Shown here piece after piece: positions 1-12,180 of a stretch of 64,000 nt of DNA (the stretch's first letter is position 1; the number at the start of each line of letters is the position of its first letter). Under the pieces are notes generated by a model that did not search any database, was not told the origin of the DNA, and saw only the letters and a list, made by a program, of their open reading frames with translations. The DNA is from Nageia nagi (taxonomy: Eukaryota > Pinophyta), in assembly GCA_050084985.1 (NCBI GenBank), contig JBITNC010000001.1:77748001-77812000 (forward strand). Direction: 5' to 3'. Both the position numbers and the translations under genes were made by a program.

Positions 1-815
1 GTTTTTATAGGTACATGTAAGAATTCACAATGGGAATGCTTGGGATATTCAAGCTTTGTATCCTACATTGAAATTATGTGTATTTAGTATATTTGATTAG
101 GCTAAATAATCATAATTTGAATTTAGATCCATTAAATTTTTATTTTGATTCCATATATTTGTATCCAACATTGAAATTGTGTGTATTTAGTATATTTATT
201 TAGGCTAAATCATCATAATTTAAATTTAAATACATTAAATATTTTTTTTATTCCATATATTCATAGATCCATGGTATAAAAATATAATTAACCTTGTGGG
301 TATCCATAGATCCTAGAGATCTAAGGATCTTTAAGGTCTCTTGGCTTGTGTAGGGTTTGAAGCATTTTGAAGATTTATATATAAATTGTAGATCAATTAC
401 ATAATTATGTGGATAAATATATCTTAAATTACTATAGCATAATTCCAAATTGTTCAAATAACATATAATCATACTCACATTTCATAATAGGAATCCCTAT
501 ATTCATTGTCTTCATTGATTAGAAACTAAGGGGCTCACATTTCCATTTGGAGTGAGGCAACTCACTACAAGATCACTCCAATCTCATTTATGTGCCTTAA
601 GAGGCCTAAATTAGAGGCCCCCCTACCAATATTAGATGCACTTAGCTTAATTTTACAAGTTCTTGAAGCATAATTTGAAGTTTAAAATATATCTTTACAC
701 TCATATTTGTAGTATTCAAATTTAGAAAAGCATATGTCATGTAATATCTAATATACTTGCATGAACTAACATATTGAGCATTTTTTTGCACATTAGTTAG
801 TGATTTTGGAAGCTA
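1..815 (+). repeat. Left LTR (partial) of gypsy-like element A
   Basis: This block recurs at about 7238-7945, with the same order of landmarks: a tatcctacattgaaatt stretch, a 'gatcctagagatctaagg' stretch, a 'ggcaactcact' stretch and a 'gcatgaacta' stretch. Its 5' end lies before the window, because the right copy extends about 490 bp further upstream. This copy also has an internal tandem duplication of about 113 bp (units starting near 55 and 168) that the right copy lacks. The right edge is approximate, since similarity fades after 'ttttgg' near 810. Confidence 0.6.
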
Positions 816-884
816 AATTTAGTGGTGAACCCAAAACTATCTAGTATCTACCCAAAAATGTAGTCCCAACTACACATCATCCCT

Positions 885-1165
885 AGGCACATTATGCCTC
901 ACCCCAAGCACCTTGCACCCAGTCATAGGTGTGTTGCATACAATCATAAGTGCATTACACCTAATCATAAGTATGATGCACCTAATCATAAGCACACTAC
1001 ACCCAATCATAAGCACACTATAGTCATTCATTGGTGTGCTACACCTAATCATAGGTGCATTGCACCTCATAGTTTAAACCCCATGCGTATTGATGTGCCC
1101 TACTCCAAGTACACTACACCCAATCAAAGGCATGTTACACCTAGGATAGATGCACCACAACTTGA
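885..1165. repeat. 21-bp minisatellite
   Basis: Seven head-to-tail 21-bp units run from 924 to 1070, each like cataagtgcattacacctaat, with more degenerate units on both sides. The period is a multiple of three, so both strands show spurious repetitive open frames. It lies just inside element A, next to the LTR-like block. Confidence 0.8.
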
Positions 1166-1179
1166 AATATAGAGCATAA

Positions 1180-2925
1180 AAAGTTAGACCAGATGTGGTA
1201 TTGCATTGCATTTCCGAATAGAGAGCACTTTTTCTTAGGAAAACTTAATCAAGATGCGGTCTGACACTCTATTTCAAAATGGATAATTATTTTTCATTTT
1301 ATAATCATAGATGATTTGTATTAGGTTGTTATTTTTGGATTTTTCATAGCCATGAAATGTATAAATAAATAGGATTTGGTTGGATCACACTAGTGTTAAG
1401 AGTCTACATCTATTTTTTATTCAAGTTTTGCCTTAGTGATTAGCAATTATTAAAAGCTCTCTCATTTGTGAGGGACTTGTAATCACATTAGCATTACAAA
1501 TTGAACAAGAGGGAATGTTCATACTTGGGTGAGTATTTGAATCAATTCATGCATATTTTCCATATCACTTCTTATATCCATTCATACTAAGATTACCTTT
1601 TTATTTTGTTAAATCTAGTGAAAATTGCATTCATATTGGGGGGAATTATTGCATTCATATTATCCATTTACCTTGAAATTTAACATGTGGTTTCATGCAT
1701 ATGTTCTGCATTAGGCTATTTTTTATTTATATGATCCTCCAAAAAACATATTTTTCAGACCTAACTCCTCCATCTAGTGTCTCAAAATTACTTTTTAGTT
1801 TATGTTTTCATCTTTTTAGGGCCTTTTTTGAATGTTAGAATTTTATTATCTTTTGTTGGAAATTAAGTTGGGACCCAATATTCTAAATTAAGGCTCACTA
1901 TTGTAATGGGTATGTGTATACCAAATTTTGGCATAATATAATTCAATTTTAGATTACTATTTTTAGCAATTTCTAAAAATTAAATCTTAAAAAGGAATTT
2001 TCTTTGTTATTAGGAGTTGTGTGTTGATTATTGTGTGCATTCAAAAATAGAACTTGCATTAGATTTTATTGTCAAAAAATCAAAAGAGAAAATATCATAC
2101 TTAGGGAGGATTACAAAACACTTTGAAGGGATTATACTTACATCATAATACTAAAAGTGTGTTATCATTTTTATTTCAAGTTTAATCTCACACTCCTAAG
2201 CTTTTTCTATGAATATGGACCTTATTCCCATGTCCTAACCCATACTTAGAGTTGCAAACTAAATTGGAAGCCCCGCCCTTTAGAATAACTTACTAAAAAC
2301 GGTACCTGACATACCTTGTAAAATGTTCCACCCCTAAAGAATTAGCCTTACCTTTTTAAATGTTTGACTAGAATCATCTCTTATGGAAAAGAAATAAAGT
2401 GAGTTAGAATATACTTTGCATTAAACTCAACCATAATTAAAAATATAAGATTCTAAATGTAATATGAAAGCAATTAGATACATAAACAAAAATTGTTATC
2501 TCAAACTATTGTTATCTTTATTTAGGCTTGCATTTCATACTAAGGTTGATTGGTTAAATTGCACTCTCACTAGAGTAAAACTTTGATCTCACTATACCAT
2601 AAGATTGGTGGTGTTTATTTATTTATATTTAAATAATGTTTTTTTCATTTTGCTTATAAATTTCTCAAGCTTACTTGTTAAAATTCTTTAAATGGATTCT
2701 AATTTTGAAAATCCTATTTTTTAAATAATAAAAAAAGCTATCTTGACAACACAAATGAATCATTTGTTTAATTAACCTATCCTTTCTAGGGTTGGAAGTC
2801 CATATCCATAATAAACATAAGCTCTAGGAGTATTTAAAAATTTGATCTAAACTTATATAAATCCTTCCATCCCTACCATTCAAACCTCTCTATAATAAAG
2901 TAACCTATTTCGAATAGTTCCAAGG
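1180..2925. other. Non-coding AT-rich leader of element A
   Basis: No coding similarity is visible on either strand. A TATA-like 'tgtataaataaatagg' lies near 1358-1374 and could be the core promoter of another decayed LTR. I found no second copy of this stretch in the window to prove that. Confidence 0.35.
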
Positions 2926-2929
2926 AAAA

Positions 2930-3770
2930 ATGGTTCAAGGCAAGACCAAAGGAATACATTTCAACAAAATCCAAATGTGCAAGGCACAACAAATTTTGAA
3001 AAAACATTCACAAAAACCTTTCTTTTGTATTTAAAATACACCATAAGTTTCTAATACAAATTCATATGGTGTACCAAATTACTCAAGTAAAAATATATTG
3101 CAAAATTTAGAAGCTCAACAAAATATTGATGCATTACAAAAGCTTGTGATATAATTATACCATGAGGCTAAACTTCAAGAATAAGTTAAGGATGCACAAC
3201 AAAATCTATTGTAAAATATAAATAATATAAATTTAAATCAAAATTAATGGAATCAACAATTTATACCTTCCCAAGCTATACAAGTCTATCATTTTGGGAG
3301 GCAAATGAGTGTATTGGTTAGTTCTTCACAAAACTGTGCACCTAACTTAATGAATTATCATATGGGTAAAACTATTCAAGCATAAATTTGAACACTTATG
3401 TACAACAATATTTTCAATAAGTATCATCTCAACATGTGCAAAAAATATTATTGGTGGCTCCTCCACAATCTCAACAAGCCTCATAACTTACAATGTAACA
3501 TCAATCTTATGGTCAAAACAATGGTAATCAAGATCAAGCTCCAAGAAAAAGAAAGATATTCAGCTCATTGGGAGAACCTTTATATTAAATATTTGAAAAA
3601 CCTAATGAAACAAAATTACTAAGATTTTCTAAAGTTCAATTGGACCCAAGTTGGACATCTAAACCATGGTACAAGGATGATGAATTTTGTGAATTCCATA
3701 GGGTTTAGGGGCATGATACAAATAGGTGCATGTATTTGAAAAGAGCGATACAAAGCTTTATAGATAGTGT
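2930..3770 (+). pseudogene. gag: Decayed Ty3/gypsy gag with zinc knuckle (element A)
   Basis: Reading the plus strand across frameshifts gives a gag-like protein. A Gln/Asn-rich stretch at 2930-3500 is followed by a 'SLGEPLYQIFEKL'-like segment at about 3556-3600. Then comes a KPWYKDDEFCEFHR block at about 3660-3705, with GHDTNRC following after an in-frame stop. C-x-F-H-x(4)-H-x(4)-C is the zinc-knuckle variant typical of Tat-like plant gag proteins. The frame is broken by many stops, so this is a relic. Gag would have formed the capsid-like particle around the element's RNA. The pattern is clear enough for class, not for exact lineage. Confidence 0.65.
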
Positions 3771-3999
3771 AAAGTTAGTATTTAATGGTCCATAAACAAA
3801 TCCAAATCATAATTTGGGAGTACTCCAAAATCCAATATGTCAAAAGAATGATATTCAAGTTGGCTCAACTTTGTTTTCTCAACAAGTAAATGATAATCAT
3901 GCATAAAGCAACTAAAAGAAACATAAGTTTTAAGTTCAAACAATATGGAACCAAGACTACAAAATTCAAGGGGGAGAAATGAGGCATCCATATATTCTC

Positions 4000-4570
4000 T
4001 ATTATCTAATCAGGTAATCAAAGAACCTATCTTATAAACTATTGAGTTAGGAGAATATACAATCTTAGAGGATTTTCCTCTTTGTATTTATTTTTACAAT
4101 GATGATGATCTTGTTATCCCATTAATATCCTTGGATGCCTAATAATTGGGGGAATACATGCATGCTAATGAAGGTTCCTATATTCCTACATAAAATATAA
4201 TGCATAGATTTCACTTGATGTTGCTATTTATTAGGATAAATTCACTCACTATTCGATCATAACAAGTACAAGAGGTTGAACAATCATCTTTTGTGAGGAT
4301 GGTAAATGCTACCAAAAAAGCTCAACTACAACCAATACTAAGAGAACAAAAGAAACATGTGGAATAAACAACTCAAAAGAAAAATCTTATTACATTGGAG
4401 GAATCATTATCAAAAACCTTACCAAGTGTTCTTGAGTAAAAGCTCATAACATTACCAAAATTAAGCACAACCTACAAGATCCAAAAAGACCTTGGTATAA
4501 AAAACATAAATTTTGTGACTATCATATGATAAAATGATATAGTACCAATGTATATATAAGATATTGAAAC
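4000..4570 (+). pseudogene. gag: Decayed gag tail with second zinc-knuckle-like motif (element A)
   Basis: A plus-strand frame from about 4020 reads as an acidic and Lys/Gln-rich gag tail, including QEVEQSSFVRMVNATKKAQL near 4270-4330. At about 4478-4540 a second block reads KRPWYKKHKFCDYH. This resembles the knuckle at 3.7 kb (PWYK-x(3)-FC-x-[FY]H), but its last cysteine is not recognisable. No protease, RT or integrase follows before the right LTR, so A appears to be gag-only or to have lost pol. The assignment rests on motif similarity only. Confidence 0.5.
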
Positions 4571-4739
4571 AAGTTCTCCATGAACTTGTTGGTAACAAAT
4601 AAATAAGTGTTTAGCATTGATGTGTGGCATTATCATATTGGAAATATGGGAGTTAATACTGAATCTTGCTACTCTTTTGTGGTTATTCATTAGTGAATGC
4701 TTCAAGGTAGGAAAAAGTCACTCATCTCTCACATTATAC

Positions 4740-5500
4740 ATGATCTTGCCATAGTCATTGTATCATATTATTGTACATAACTTATTTTATATAGCCATTA
4801 TGTATCCATTGTATATAGCCATTGTTTGGTCATTATATATAACCATGGTGTTATCCTTTAGGTATAAAATAATAATAATAATAATACAATAACATAAAAA
4901 GTAAAAAGAGAGGAAATTTGGGTAAACATGTTAATTAAAAAGCAAGCAAAGAGCTAATTTGGCTTATTAATTAAAGAAAAGCTTTGAATAAATGTACCAT
5001 GATCAATAAGCACTTATAAATGAATAATGATATTTTGTTGACTACACCTTGTTCATGCATCTTCCATTGTTTTAGAGGTGGGGTATTAATTATCTCAAAT
5101 CAATATCAATAACACCTTATTCTACTATATTGGCAGCATATCATACTAATTTGCTTTAGCATTATCATTGAACATAAGCCTTTTTTTCCATTTAACATCA
5201 GGAAAAGTTATCATTCTAGTATTTTATTCATACCATGAGCTTTATCCTTCTTACAATCCATTCAACATGGATTAAGAAGAGCATTTCTTTATGATCCATA
5301 ATGACCATACCATTGAGTTATGGAGTGTAAAAATTTAAGAATTTCATATGTTTTCATAAATTGAATCATTTAGCATTGATCTTATCTTTGAGAGCATTTC
5401 ACACCTGTCTCCCAACATTTTGGTAGGTTGCATACCTACATTCATAAACCATTATTGGTCAACAAAATATTGTTGAGCACTACCATACAAACATTTATCA
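4740..5500. other. Non-coding AT-rich interval
   Basis: No coding similarity is seen. It contains a short AAT-type microsatellite near 4868-4886 and imperfect 'catgtatccattgtatatagccattg' echoes near 4740-4850. Confidence 0.4.
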
Positions 5501-5507
5501 AAATCTA

Positions 5508-6020
5508 AATAGCCTCAAAATATCTAAAATGTAAATATCTTCAAAATATCTAAAAATTGAAATATTTTCAAAATGTCTAAAAATCAAAATATCTCCAAAA
5601 TGTCTAAAAATTGAAATATTTTCAAAATGTTTAAAAATTGAAATATCTTCAAAATGTCTAAAAATCAAAATATTTTCAAAATATTTAAAAATTACAATAT
5701 ATTCAAAATGAAAAAAGATCAAAATAGCTCAAAATCAAAAGTTCCAAAGTTTAAAATTTCTAAAAATCTCAAAAATTGTAAAAGTTCAAAATTTCTAAAA
5801 AGCTTAAATTCAAAATTTGTAAATTTCTAAAAAGCTCAAAATTTCTTAAAAGTTCAAAACTTCTTAAAAGTTCAAAATTTATTAAAAGTTCAAAATTTCT
5901 TAAAACTTCAAAATTTTTAAAAAGATCAAAATTAAAAGTCTAAAATTTCTAAAAATTTCAAAATCAAAAGTTCAAAAAGCTAAAGTTTCAAAAAACTAAA
6001 ATCTCAAAATTTCAAAATAT
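5508..6020. repeat. 27-bp minisatellite grading into low-complexity A-rich sequence
   Basis: About seven or eight units of 27 bp, like caaaatgtctaaaaattgaa plus atatttt, run from 5508 to about 5712. They then decay into shorter 'ttcaaaatttctaaaaag' echoes to about 6020. The nine-codon period makes a repetitive open frame on the minus strand that should not be read as a gene. Confidence 0.75.
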
Positions 6021-6738
6021 GCTTAGCTTTCAAATAGATTACCTTATAAATCAATTAATGCTTTCTCAGACTTCACTTTGTTCATCCATCAAACCATTGT
6101 TTGAGGGAAAATTCATTTACACATATCTTACATGAACCAATACTTAAATCTTATAGCTTATAAATACATGGAAAATTGTATATTTTGACTCAAAACCATC
6201 ACATAATTTCACTTCTTTTTCTAAATATCTCAAAATGGGAGAGTCTATGCATCCTTCCATACTGGGTTTTGAATCTTGTATCACATAACACATTGGGAAG
6301 AGAGAGACAAATCTTTCCACACATGCACACACCAGTTTTGAGTTGGGGTAAATGATTTATTTCATATTGTCATAAATTGAGACATACCCTATATTGATTC
6401 ATGATTGGGAAATATTTTACACTTATTCCTCAACATTGCACAAGTATACATACTTACATCCATAACTACATACTCATAAAATAATGCATTGTTGGAATAT
6501 TAGGTAGGTCTATGAGCTTACAAGCATATACCCTATCTTGGGGAAAAAGTTCTAAATAGTATAAACATTATGAAAGCACAAGTGTTCAAAATCTAAATTG
6601 CTCAAAATATAAATTGCTTGAAATTTAATTTGCTCAAAATCTAAAGTGGTGAAAATCTCTCAAAATGTAAATTGTTCAAAAATACATTTATCTAAATATG
6701 TTGAACCAAGTCCTTTTTACAAAAGACTTCATCCAACA
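6020..6738. other. Non-coding tail of element A internal region
   Basis: No coding similarity is seen. Short 'ctcaaaatctaaattg' echoes recur near 6595-6700. Confidence 0.35.
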
Positions 6739-6749
6739 GGGGAAAAATG
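6738..6749 (+). other. Probable polypurine tract of element A
   Basis: The run 'caggggaaaaa' directly precedes TGTAGATGCC, the probable LTR start. A purine run abutting a TG is what primes plus-strand DNA synthesis in LTR elements. It sets the element on the plus strand. Confidence 0.5.
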
Positions 6750-7950
6750 TAGATGCCTAAATATAATACATTTTTCTTTAAATATAGGTTAAATGCATTG
6801 ATATGATTAATTCATAATTTTCTCTAATTTATAATGTATTAATGATCAAAAATCAAATAGTCAAATATTATAAAAAGCAAAATATTTCATAAAATGCCAA
6901 AATAAATCAAAAATAGCTAAAATGATTTAAAATAAAATAAAGCACAAAAGAGTATTTCCTATATACCTAACTTAAGTTATGAGCATGATATAAAACACTA
7001 TGCAAAAATAGAATTATAATCCTAACTAATTATTGCTCATGCTCATTTATGAATTATTACTATCAAAATTGTTCCAAGATTGTATGCTAGGATATGAATC
7101 TAGGGTTTGGAAGAATCAAGGTTTTCAACAATAATTCTCCATCAATTCTCTTCAAGATTGGTTCCATACATGCTTGGTAACATTTTTATGGTTTATTTAT
7201 GCTTATATTGACACTATATTCCATATATTTGTGTATATTAAAGGTTTTGTAGGTACATGCAAGAATTAACCATGGGCATTCTTGGAATCTTCAAAATTTG
7301 TATCCTACATTGAAATTGTGTGCATTTAGTATACTTGTTTAGGCTAACTTATAATAATTTATATTTATATCCATTAAATATTTATTTTCATTCCATAGAT
7401 CCATGGTTTAAAAGCATAATTAACCTTGTGGGTATCCTTAGATCCTAGAGATCTAAGGGTCTTTACGGTTTATTGGCTTTTGTAGGGTTTCAAGCCTTTT
7501 TCAAGATTTCTATATAAATTGTAGCTCAATTGCATAATTGTGTGGATAAATCTAAATTAAATTGTGCTATAGCATCATTCTAATTTATTCAAAGAACATA
7601 TAGGCATACTCACATTGCATAATATGCATCCTTATATATGTTGTCTTCATTGACTGGAGGTTAGGGGGGTCATATTGCCATTTGGAGTAAGGCAACTCAC
7701 TTCAAGATCATTTATGTGCTTTAAGAGGCCTAAATTAAAAAGACCCATATCATTTTTATATGAATTTAGGTTTATTTAGCATTATTACAAGTTCTTAAAG
7801 CATAATGAGAAGTCTAAAACATATCTTTACACTCATCTTTGCATCATTCAAATTTAGAAAAGCATATGTTTTGTAATATCTAAGATATTTGCATGAACTA
7901 ATATCTTGAGCATGTTTAGTTAACATTAGATATGAATTTTGGGTGTTACA
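6750..7950 (+). repeat. Right LTR of gypsy-like element A
   Basis: The block starts TGTAGATGCC after a purine run and ends GGGTGTTACA at 7950, giving TGTA...TACA ends. Its part from about 7238 matches the left repeat at 1-815 at diverged but continuous similarity. The length of about 1.2 kb fits gypsy LTRs. Confidence 0.55.
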
Positions 7951-8253
7951 AAAATTCCTTGGAAGGAGAAATGTACAACAATAGCAAAGAATTATGACTT
8001 ATTTGGTGAGGTCTAATCACTAGTTGCATTTGTAATTAATCATTTCATGGTTATGTTTTGTTTGATACTTTGTGTGGAGATTTATGCTATATTTGTGTGG
8101 CATAATCCTCTATGTGAGATTATTAATTTTATTATATACTCATGTGTAGTATGATTTTGTAATGTAAATAATAATAATGTGTATAAATGGTTGTTGAAAA
8201 CCATAGTTGTAAACAAACATAAGATTGTGGTGTTGAGAGAGGAGTTTTTTTAT
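7951..8253. other. Flank between two LTR-like blocks
   Basis: Short AT-rich stretch. I see no coding similarity or repeat. Confidence 0.3.
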
Positions 8254-9042
8254 GAAGGGGGAGTTGATCACTAAAGGGAACTCATTATTTATTTGTAGGT
8301 TATGGAGTAAATCTCACATAAAAAGTGGAAGGGGTGAAAAAAAAAAAACTTTTTTGATTAATTTTCTAATTCAAAATTGGAAGAAATAAAAAAGGAGATC
8401 AATCAATTAATTTATTTAAGTTTGTGATGCTTCAGAACTCATAAAATAGGTATTTAAATCATCAAGGAAGATAATGTTAGCATATGGACTTGATTAGAAC
8501 CAAATTTTGATCTCAAAATAATGATTTCAAGCTCTTTTCCTATAAACATAAATACCTAAAGTGTTTCATTAGAAATGCAAACACATTTTTGAAATGTGAC
8601 TATGTTTCCCAAATACATAGCATATTTCCCAAACATAGAGTGTTTTTCCCAAACATGGAGTTTTTATCCCAAACATGAGCATGTTTTCTAAATGCATGTG
8701 AATTTTATCAATGTGTTTTGGTAGTTTCCAATTTTAGGCATTTTTTTTATGTTTTCTTATGTTGGTTCAATTTTTTTAGGTTGTTAAGCTTCATTTATTT
8801 GGTGGTTAATCATTGGTATGATGTTTAGTTGATTATTATGTTGTTTATAATTATTTCTCAAATCTATATAAGATTGATCATTGTAATAGATGTTGTATAT
8901 AGATCTCATTGTATGATAGAAATTTGATATAATAAAAGCTTTATGAGAGTAAAAGTGTGGAGTATGGTATTCTATAAAAATATATACATATTGTACGTTG
9001 TATTATTTATCATTTTAGTGTACAATATAATAGTTCGTTACA
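8254..9042 (+). repeat. Possible copia LTR preceded by a polypurine tract
   Basis: A purine run 'gaagggggagt' at 8254-8264 precedes TGATCACTAAAGG, and the block ends GTTCGTTACA at 9042, giving TG...CA ends about 778 bp apart. Inside are a 'ctatataag' TATA-like site near 8862 and 'aataaaag' near 8930, in the order expected of an LTR promoter and polyadenylation signal. No second copy is present and no copia coding sequence lies upstream, so it may be a solo or truncated LTR. Confidence 0.35.
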
Positions 9043-10511
9043 GCATTCAAATACTTGTTTAATCCTTGATTTGTATATAGACATATTTTCTCCCATTTAT
9101 TTATTGGTTCAATCTTGTATTTGGGTAATTCCAAACTTTATCTTGGGAAAATTATTTAGATTTTGTTAATGCTTCTATTAGTTTAATTGAGAGTATTTTA
9201 ATCTTATCAAGGTTATTGATACAATTTTAAGTTTAACAATATTGAAATATGAAGAGTTTATTATATAGTAAATCTATTTAGATTCTACATTAATCAACTA
9301 TTTTGTGTTTATTAAACCAAGCTCCAAATTTGATTACCTTAGGATCCTCTTGAGATGAAATATTGAGATCTACTAGTTTTTCATTAACATAGGTAGATTA
9401 ATCACTCAGCTAGAGGGTAATTAGCAATGCCTCCAACCCTTCCATGGGAGGAGATCACATAAGTTGTATTCCTCTTTTTGGATTTTTTTGTATCAAAATA
9501 AAAAATATACTTAGTATAGAAAGATAACACTTGTTATTATTTCTACCTTAGACCTAAAGTAGGCATAATGTTGAAGGAATTCATTTCCCTTTCTTTTGGC
9601 ATGAAACTTAGGATATTTTATTCTTGCTCCCAAGTCATCCAAAATATCATCATCATTCTAAAAAATGTCCATGGAATGAATAATTACGAAGGAACTTGAT
9701 GCATGGTTAGGATGGCATTCTATTTTCCTACTGGTATAATTAGTACTAACATATTTGGACCTTTTTCTCTTCTAAGCTTTATCTTAAAATTCTAAGATCT
9801 TGATCATAGGAATGATTTCACCTTCAAAATCAAATCCTTCAACATCTAAATCAAAACTATTTGAACTAGAGGTGGAATCATGTGTCTTATCATGGCCAAT
9901 TCACATTAATATTTAATATTTCTCTTGGGATGAGCATCTAGCACTTCATCAATGTAATGAATTTCTTTCTCATTTTTACCACATCCACCTTTGTTATATT
10001 TATTAAGGCCTAAATAATTAGCAATAAAAGGTATATTGAGAATCATATAATTAATTTCTTTAGCATGTTTTTACTTGATCACTCATTGGTTTATTTCCTT
10101 TCATTTAACCTCAAGTTCTTCTTACATTTTAGATCAATATGTCTCAACTCAAAGGATGAAGTATCTCTATTATAGAGAACTTCCTAGATCTCTTTTTCCT
10201 TCTTTATCATGCATGTATAATAACGTTGGCATTGAAGCAAGAAATAACATTGGTCATCATTACTCTTGGTTTTCCATTTTATTTTTTTTCTTTGATGACA
10301 TCCTTATGTTTGAACTTGTATAGCCTTTTTTTTATTCAACATCAAATTGTACCATGTTAACCTATTTAAGAGAATCAAACATTTCTATGAAAATACTTAT
10401 ATAGGTATTAGCATCAATTAATTATCCATCTAGTTTCTAAAAGGAAGCCTTTCTATGATTATCAAAAGTCATAAGTAACTCATTTATGTTGATCCTAGCA
10501 TGAGTATTTTA
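9043..10511 (-). other. Unidentified decayed interval with a coding-like minus-strand trace
   Basis: Most of this interval has no recognisable content. On the minus strand around 9930-9560 one frame stays fairly open and reads as a protein-like stretch, beginning with a Ser-rich acidic segment (SSSNSFDLDVEGFDFEGE) and continuing basic, with only a few stops. Near 10490-10330 the minus strand has short blocks faintly like a copia gag. I cannot name the source. Confidence 0.25.
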
Positions 10512-11203
10512 TAATTAATAGTAAAAAGGAATTTTGATTTAATTAAAATACATTTTTAGATATTTGAAATAGTTTATTAAATAAATGCTTCTTTCTATAT
10601 GCACTCTCATTTACCTTTATATTTTGTGGTAACAAACTTAGTATCACAATAAGCCTAAGGATGAGACTTAACACTAGACATTATTCCTATAAAGGTGGAG
10701 GGGTTGTGCATGATCAAAGATATGATATGATATGACATAATATTTAATGCATGATAAGTGGTAATATACATGTATTAATCTTGATCAATGTTTCTTAATG
10801 CCACCTATCATATCTAGATTTTGTTATACTTTGAGCTCTGCATTCTTACAATCTTTCATTCCTTTAAGATCAAAATTTGGTACATTGAATATGGAACAAC
10901 AATATTGAGTGAAAGGGAGAGGTATTATAGAATGGTAATTGAGAGTTATCATTAGGTTTCAGGTGCTATTGTTGTATTGAGATCAAATTGGTGGCTCCAT
11001 ATTTTGAGTAAGCTCATCATTCATCCTCTTCCAATTGAATTTCATCTTCATAGGTTTGTATCTTATATAAATCTAATTTTGGTAGGTCACGTTCAATTAG
11101 GTTATTATCATATTTCATGTCATCAATTTGTTTTTGTTCATAATTAATTAGAGAATTTAATTATTCTATAAATAACCCTAATAATTATTATTTTATTATA
11201 ACA
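10512..11203 (+). repeat. 5' LTR of element B
   Basis: It matches 29810-30518 along its length, for example 'ataaaggtggaggggttgtgcatgatcaaagatatga' at about 10690 and 30000 (described here by position: identical for most of 10690-10735). It ends ttataaca at 11203. A TATA-like ctataaata lies at about 11166, close to the 3' end. The start is approximate because the first bases have diverged. Confidence 0.75.
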
Positions 11204-11217
11204 ATCAATGAACCTAA

Positions 11218-11242
11218 CTTCTTTTTGATACATCACATTATC
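11218..11242 (+). other. Decayed primer-binding site of element B
   Basis: The leader 'ttctttttgatacatcac' begins 15 bp after the LTR. It lines up with 'ttctttttggcacgcccg' just after the left LTR of element H, with four transitions and one transversion over these 18 bases. This suggests the same primer-binding phrase. The second half is too decayed to be sure. Confidence 0.4.
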
Positions 11243-11333
11243 CTTCATTAGTTGTGCCAAAACCCTAGGGTTTTGTATAGGACTAATCTTGGATTAAAGT
11301 ATTTTAGAAATGGAACTTTCGTAGTTTCTTATC

Positions 11334-12170
11334 ATGTTCAATAGCTTTTATGAGACTATTAGAGCTAACCTTAAGAAGATGTTATATGGAAATGAAGAGA
11401 GAAGTGAAGCCTCTAACATTGGGGGTTACAATCAATCCTTTGTAAGTGCTCCACTCATGACTAAGGATTTGAATCCACTATGTGATAAGATTTACAATAC
11501 TAGGGAACCTAATATACAAGTGGAACCTATTTTTGATACATATAATGGTGAGGGAGATCCTATGGTTCATATCAAGTCCTTCAAAATGAAATTCAAGTTG
11601 AAATTTGGGATGAATGATAAATTGATAGATAAATACTTCCTTACTACATTTAGAGGTGATGCACTCAATTGGTACTTCTCTTTACCCACTAAGTTAATTA
11701 ATTATTATGTATAAGTTATCATAGAATTTAATATCCTTTTCAAATATCGTGCTCCTAGAAAAATGGTAGTTTCATATCTAGTTAGTGTTATCCAAGGCTC
11801 AAATGAGCGATTTGATAAATTTTTCCAAAGATTTTAAAATATTTAAAGCATTATTCTTGAACCCTTATCCAAGTCTCATGTCACATCCATGTTTTTCCAT
11901 AATATCCACCCTAAATTGAAGTTTATAACCTTATATTACATGACCTTACCCTTTACCAAGGTTATGCATAGTCTTGCCCAAGAAGAGAAGTGCTTAGTTT
12001 ATATGGGTGACTTAAAATATGAAAACCTTGACAAGGAGACTAAGGGAGGTAGACATAAAAAAAACAAAAAGATAGAGAGGTCCATTCCATAGAATAACCC
12101 TCATCCAAAGAGCAACAAAAAAATCAACCAAAGTAAAATTTCAAAAAAAATAATAGGTTACCTTTGGCTC
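11334..12170 (+). pseudogene. gag: Decayed gag of element B
   Basis: The first 126 codons are open and contain the plant gypsy gag signature. EPIFDTYNGEGDPMVHIKSF at residues 62-81 is the 'F-DGK-DP--H' segment, and FRGDALNWYFSLP at about 107-119 is the 'L-G-A--W---LP' segment. After a stop at 11712 the same family pattern continues with SNERFDKFFQRF near 11800 and basic Lys-rich sequence to 12100. It is cut by the insertion of element C at 12181. The family role is RNA packaging and particle assembly. Stops at 11712 and about 11835 make it non-functional. Confidence 0.75.
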
Positions 12171-12180
12171 ATGTTGTTAT

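Noticed and set aside
894-1172. Repetitive His/Asn/Pro-rich frame that could be read as a peptide gene or CRISPR-like array
   Set aside because: It is a plain 21-bp tandem repeat without spacers. It is open because the period is a multiple of three.
10075-10323. 82-codon plus-strand frame
   Set aside because: Phe/Ser-rich without family resemblance, in decayed AT-rich sequence with no supporting context.
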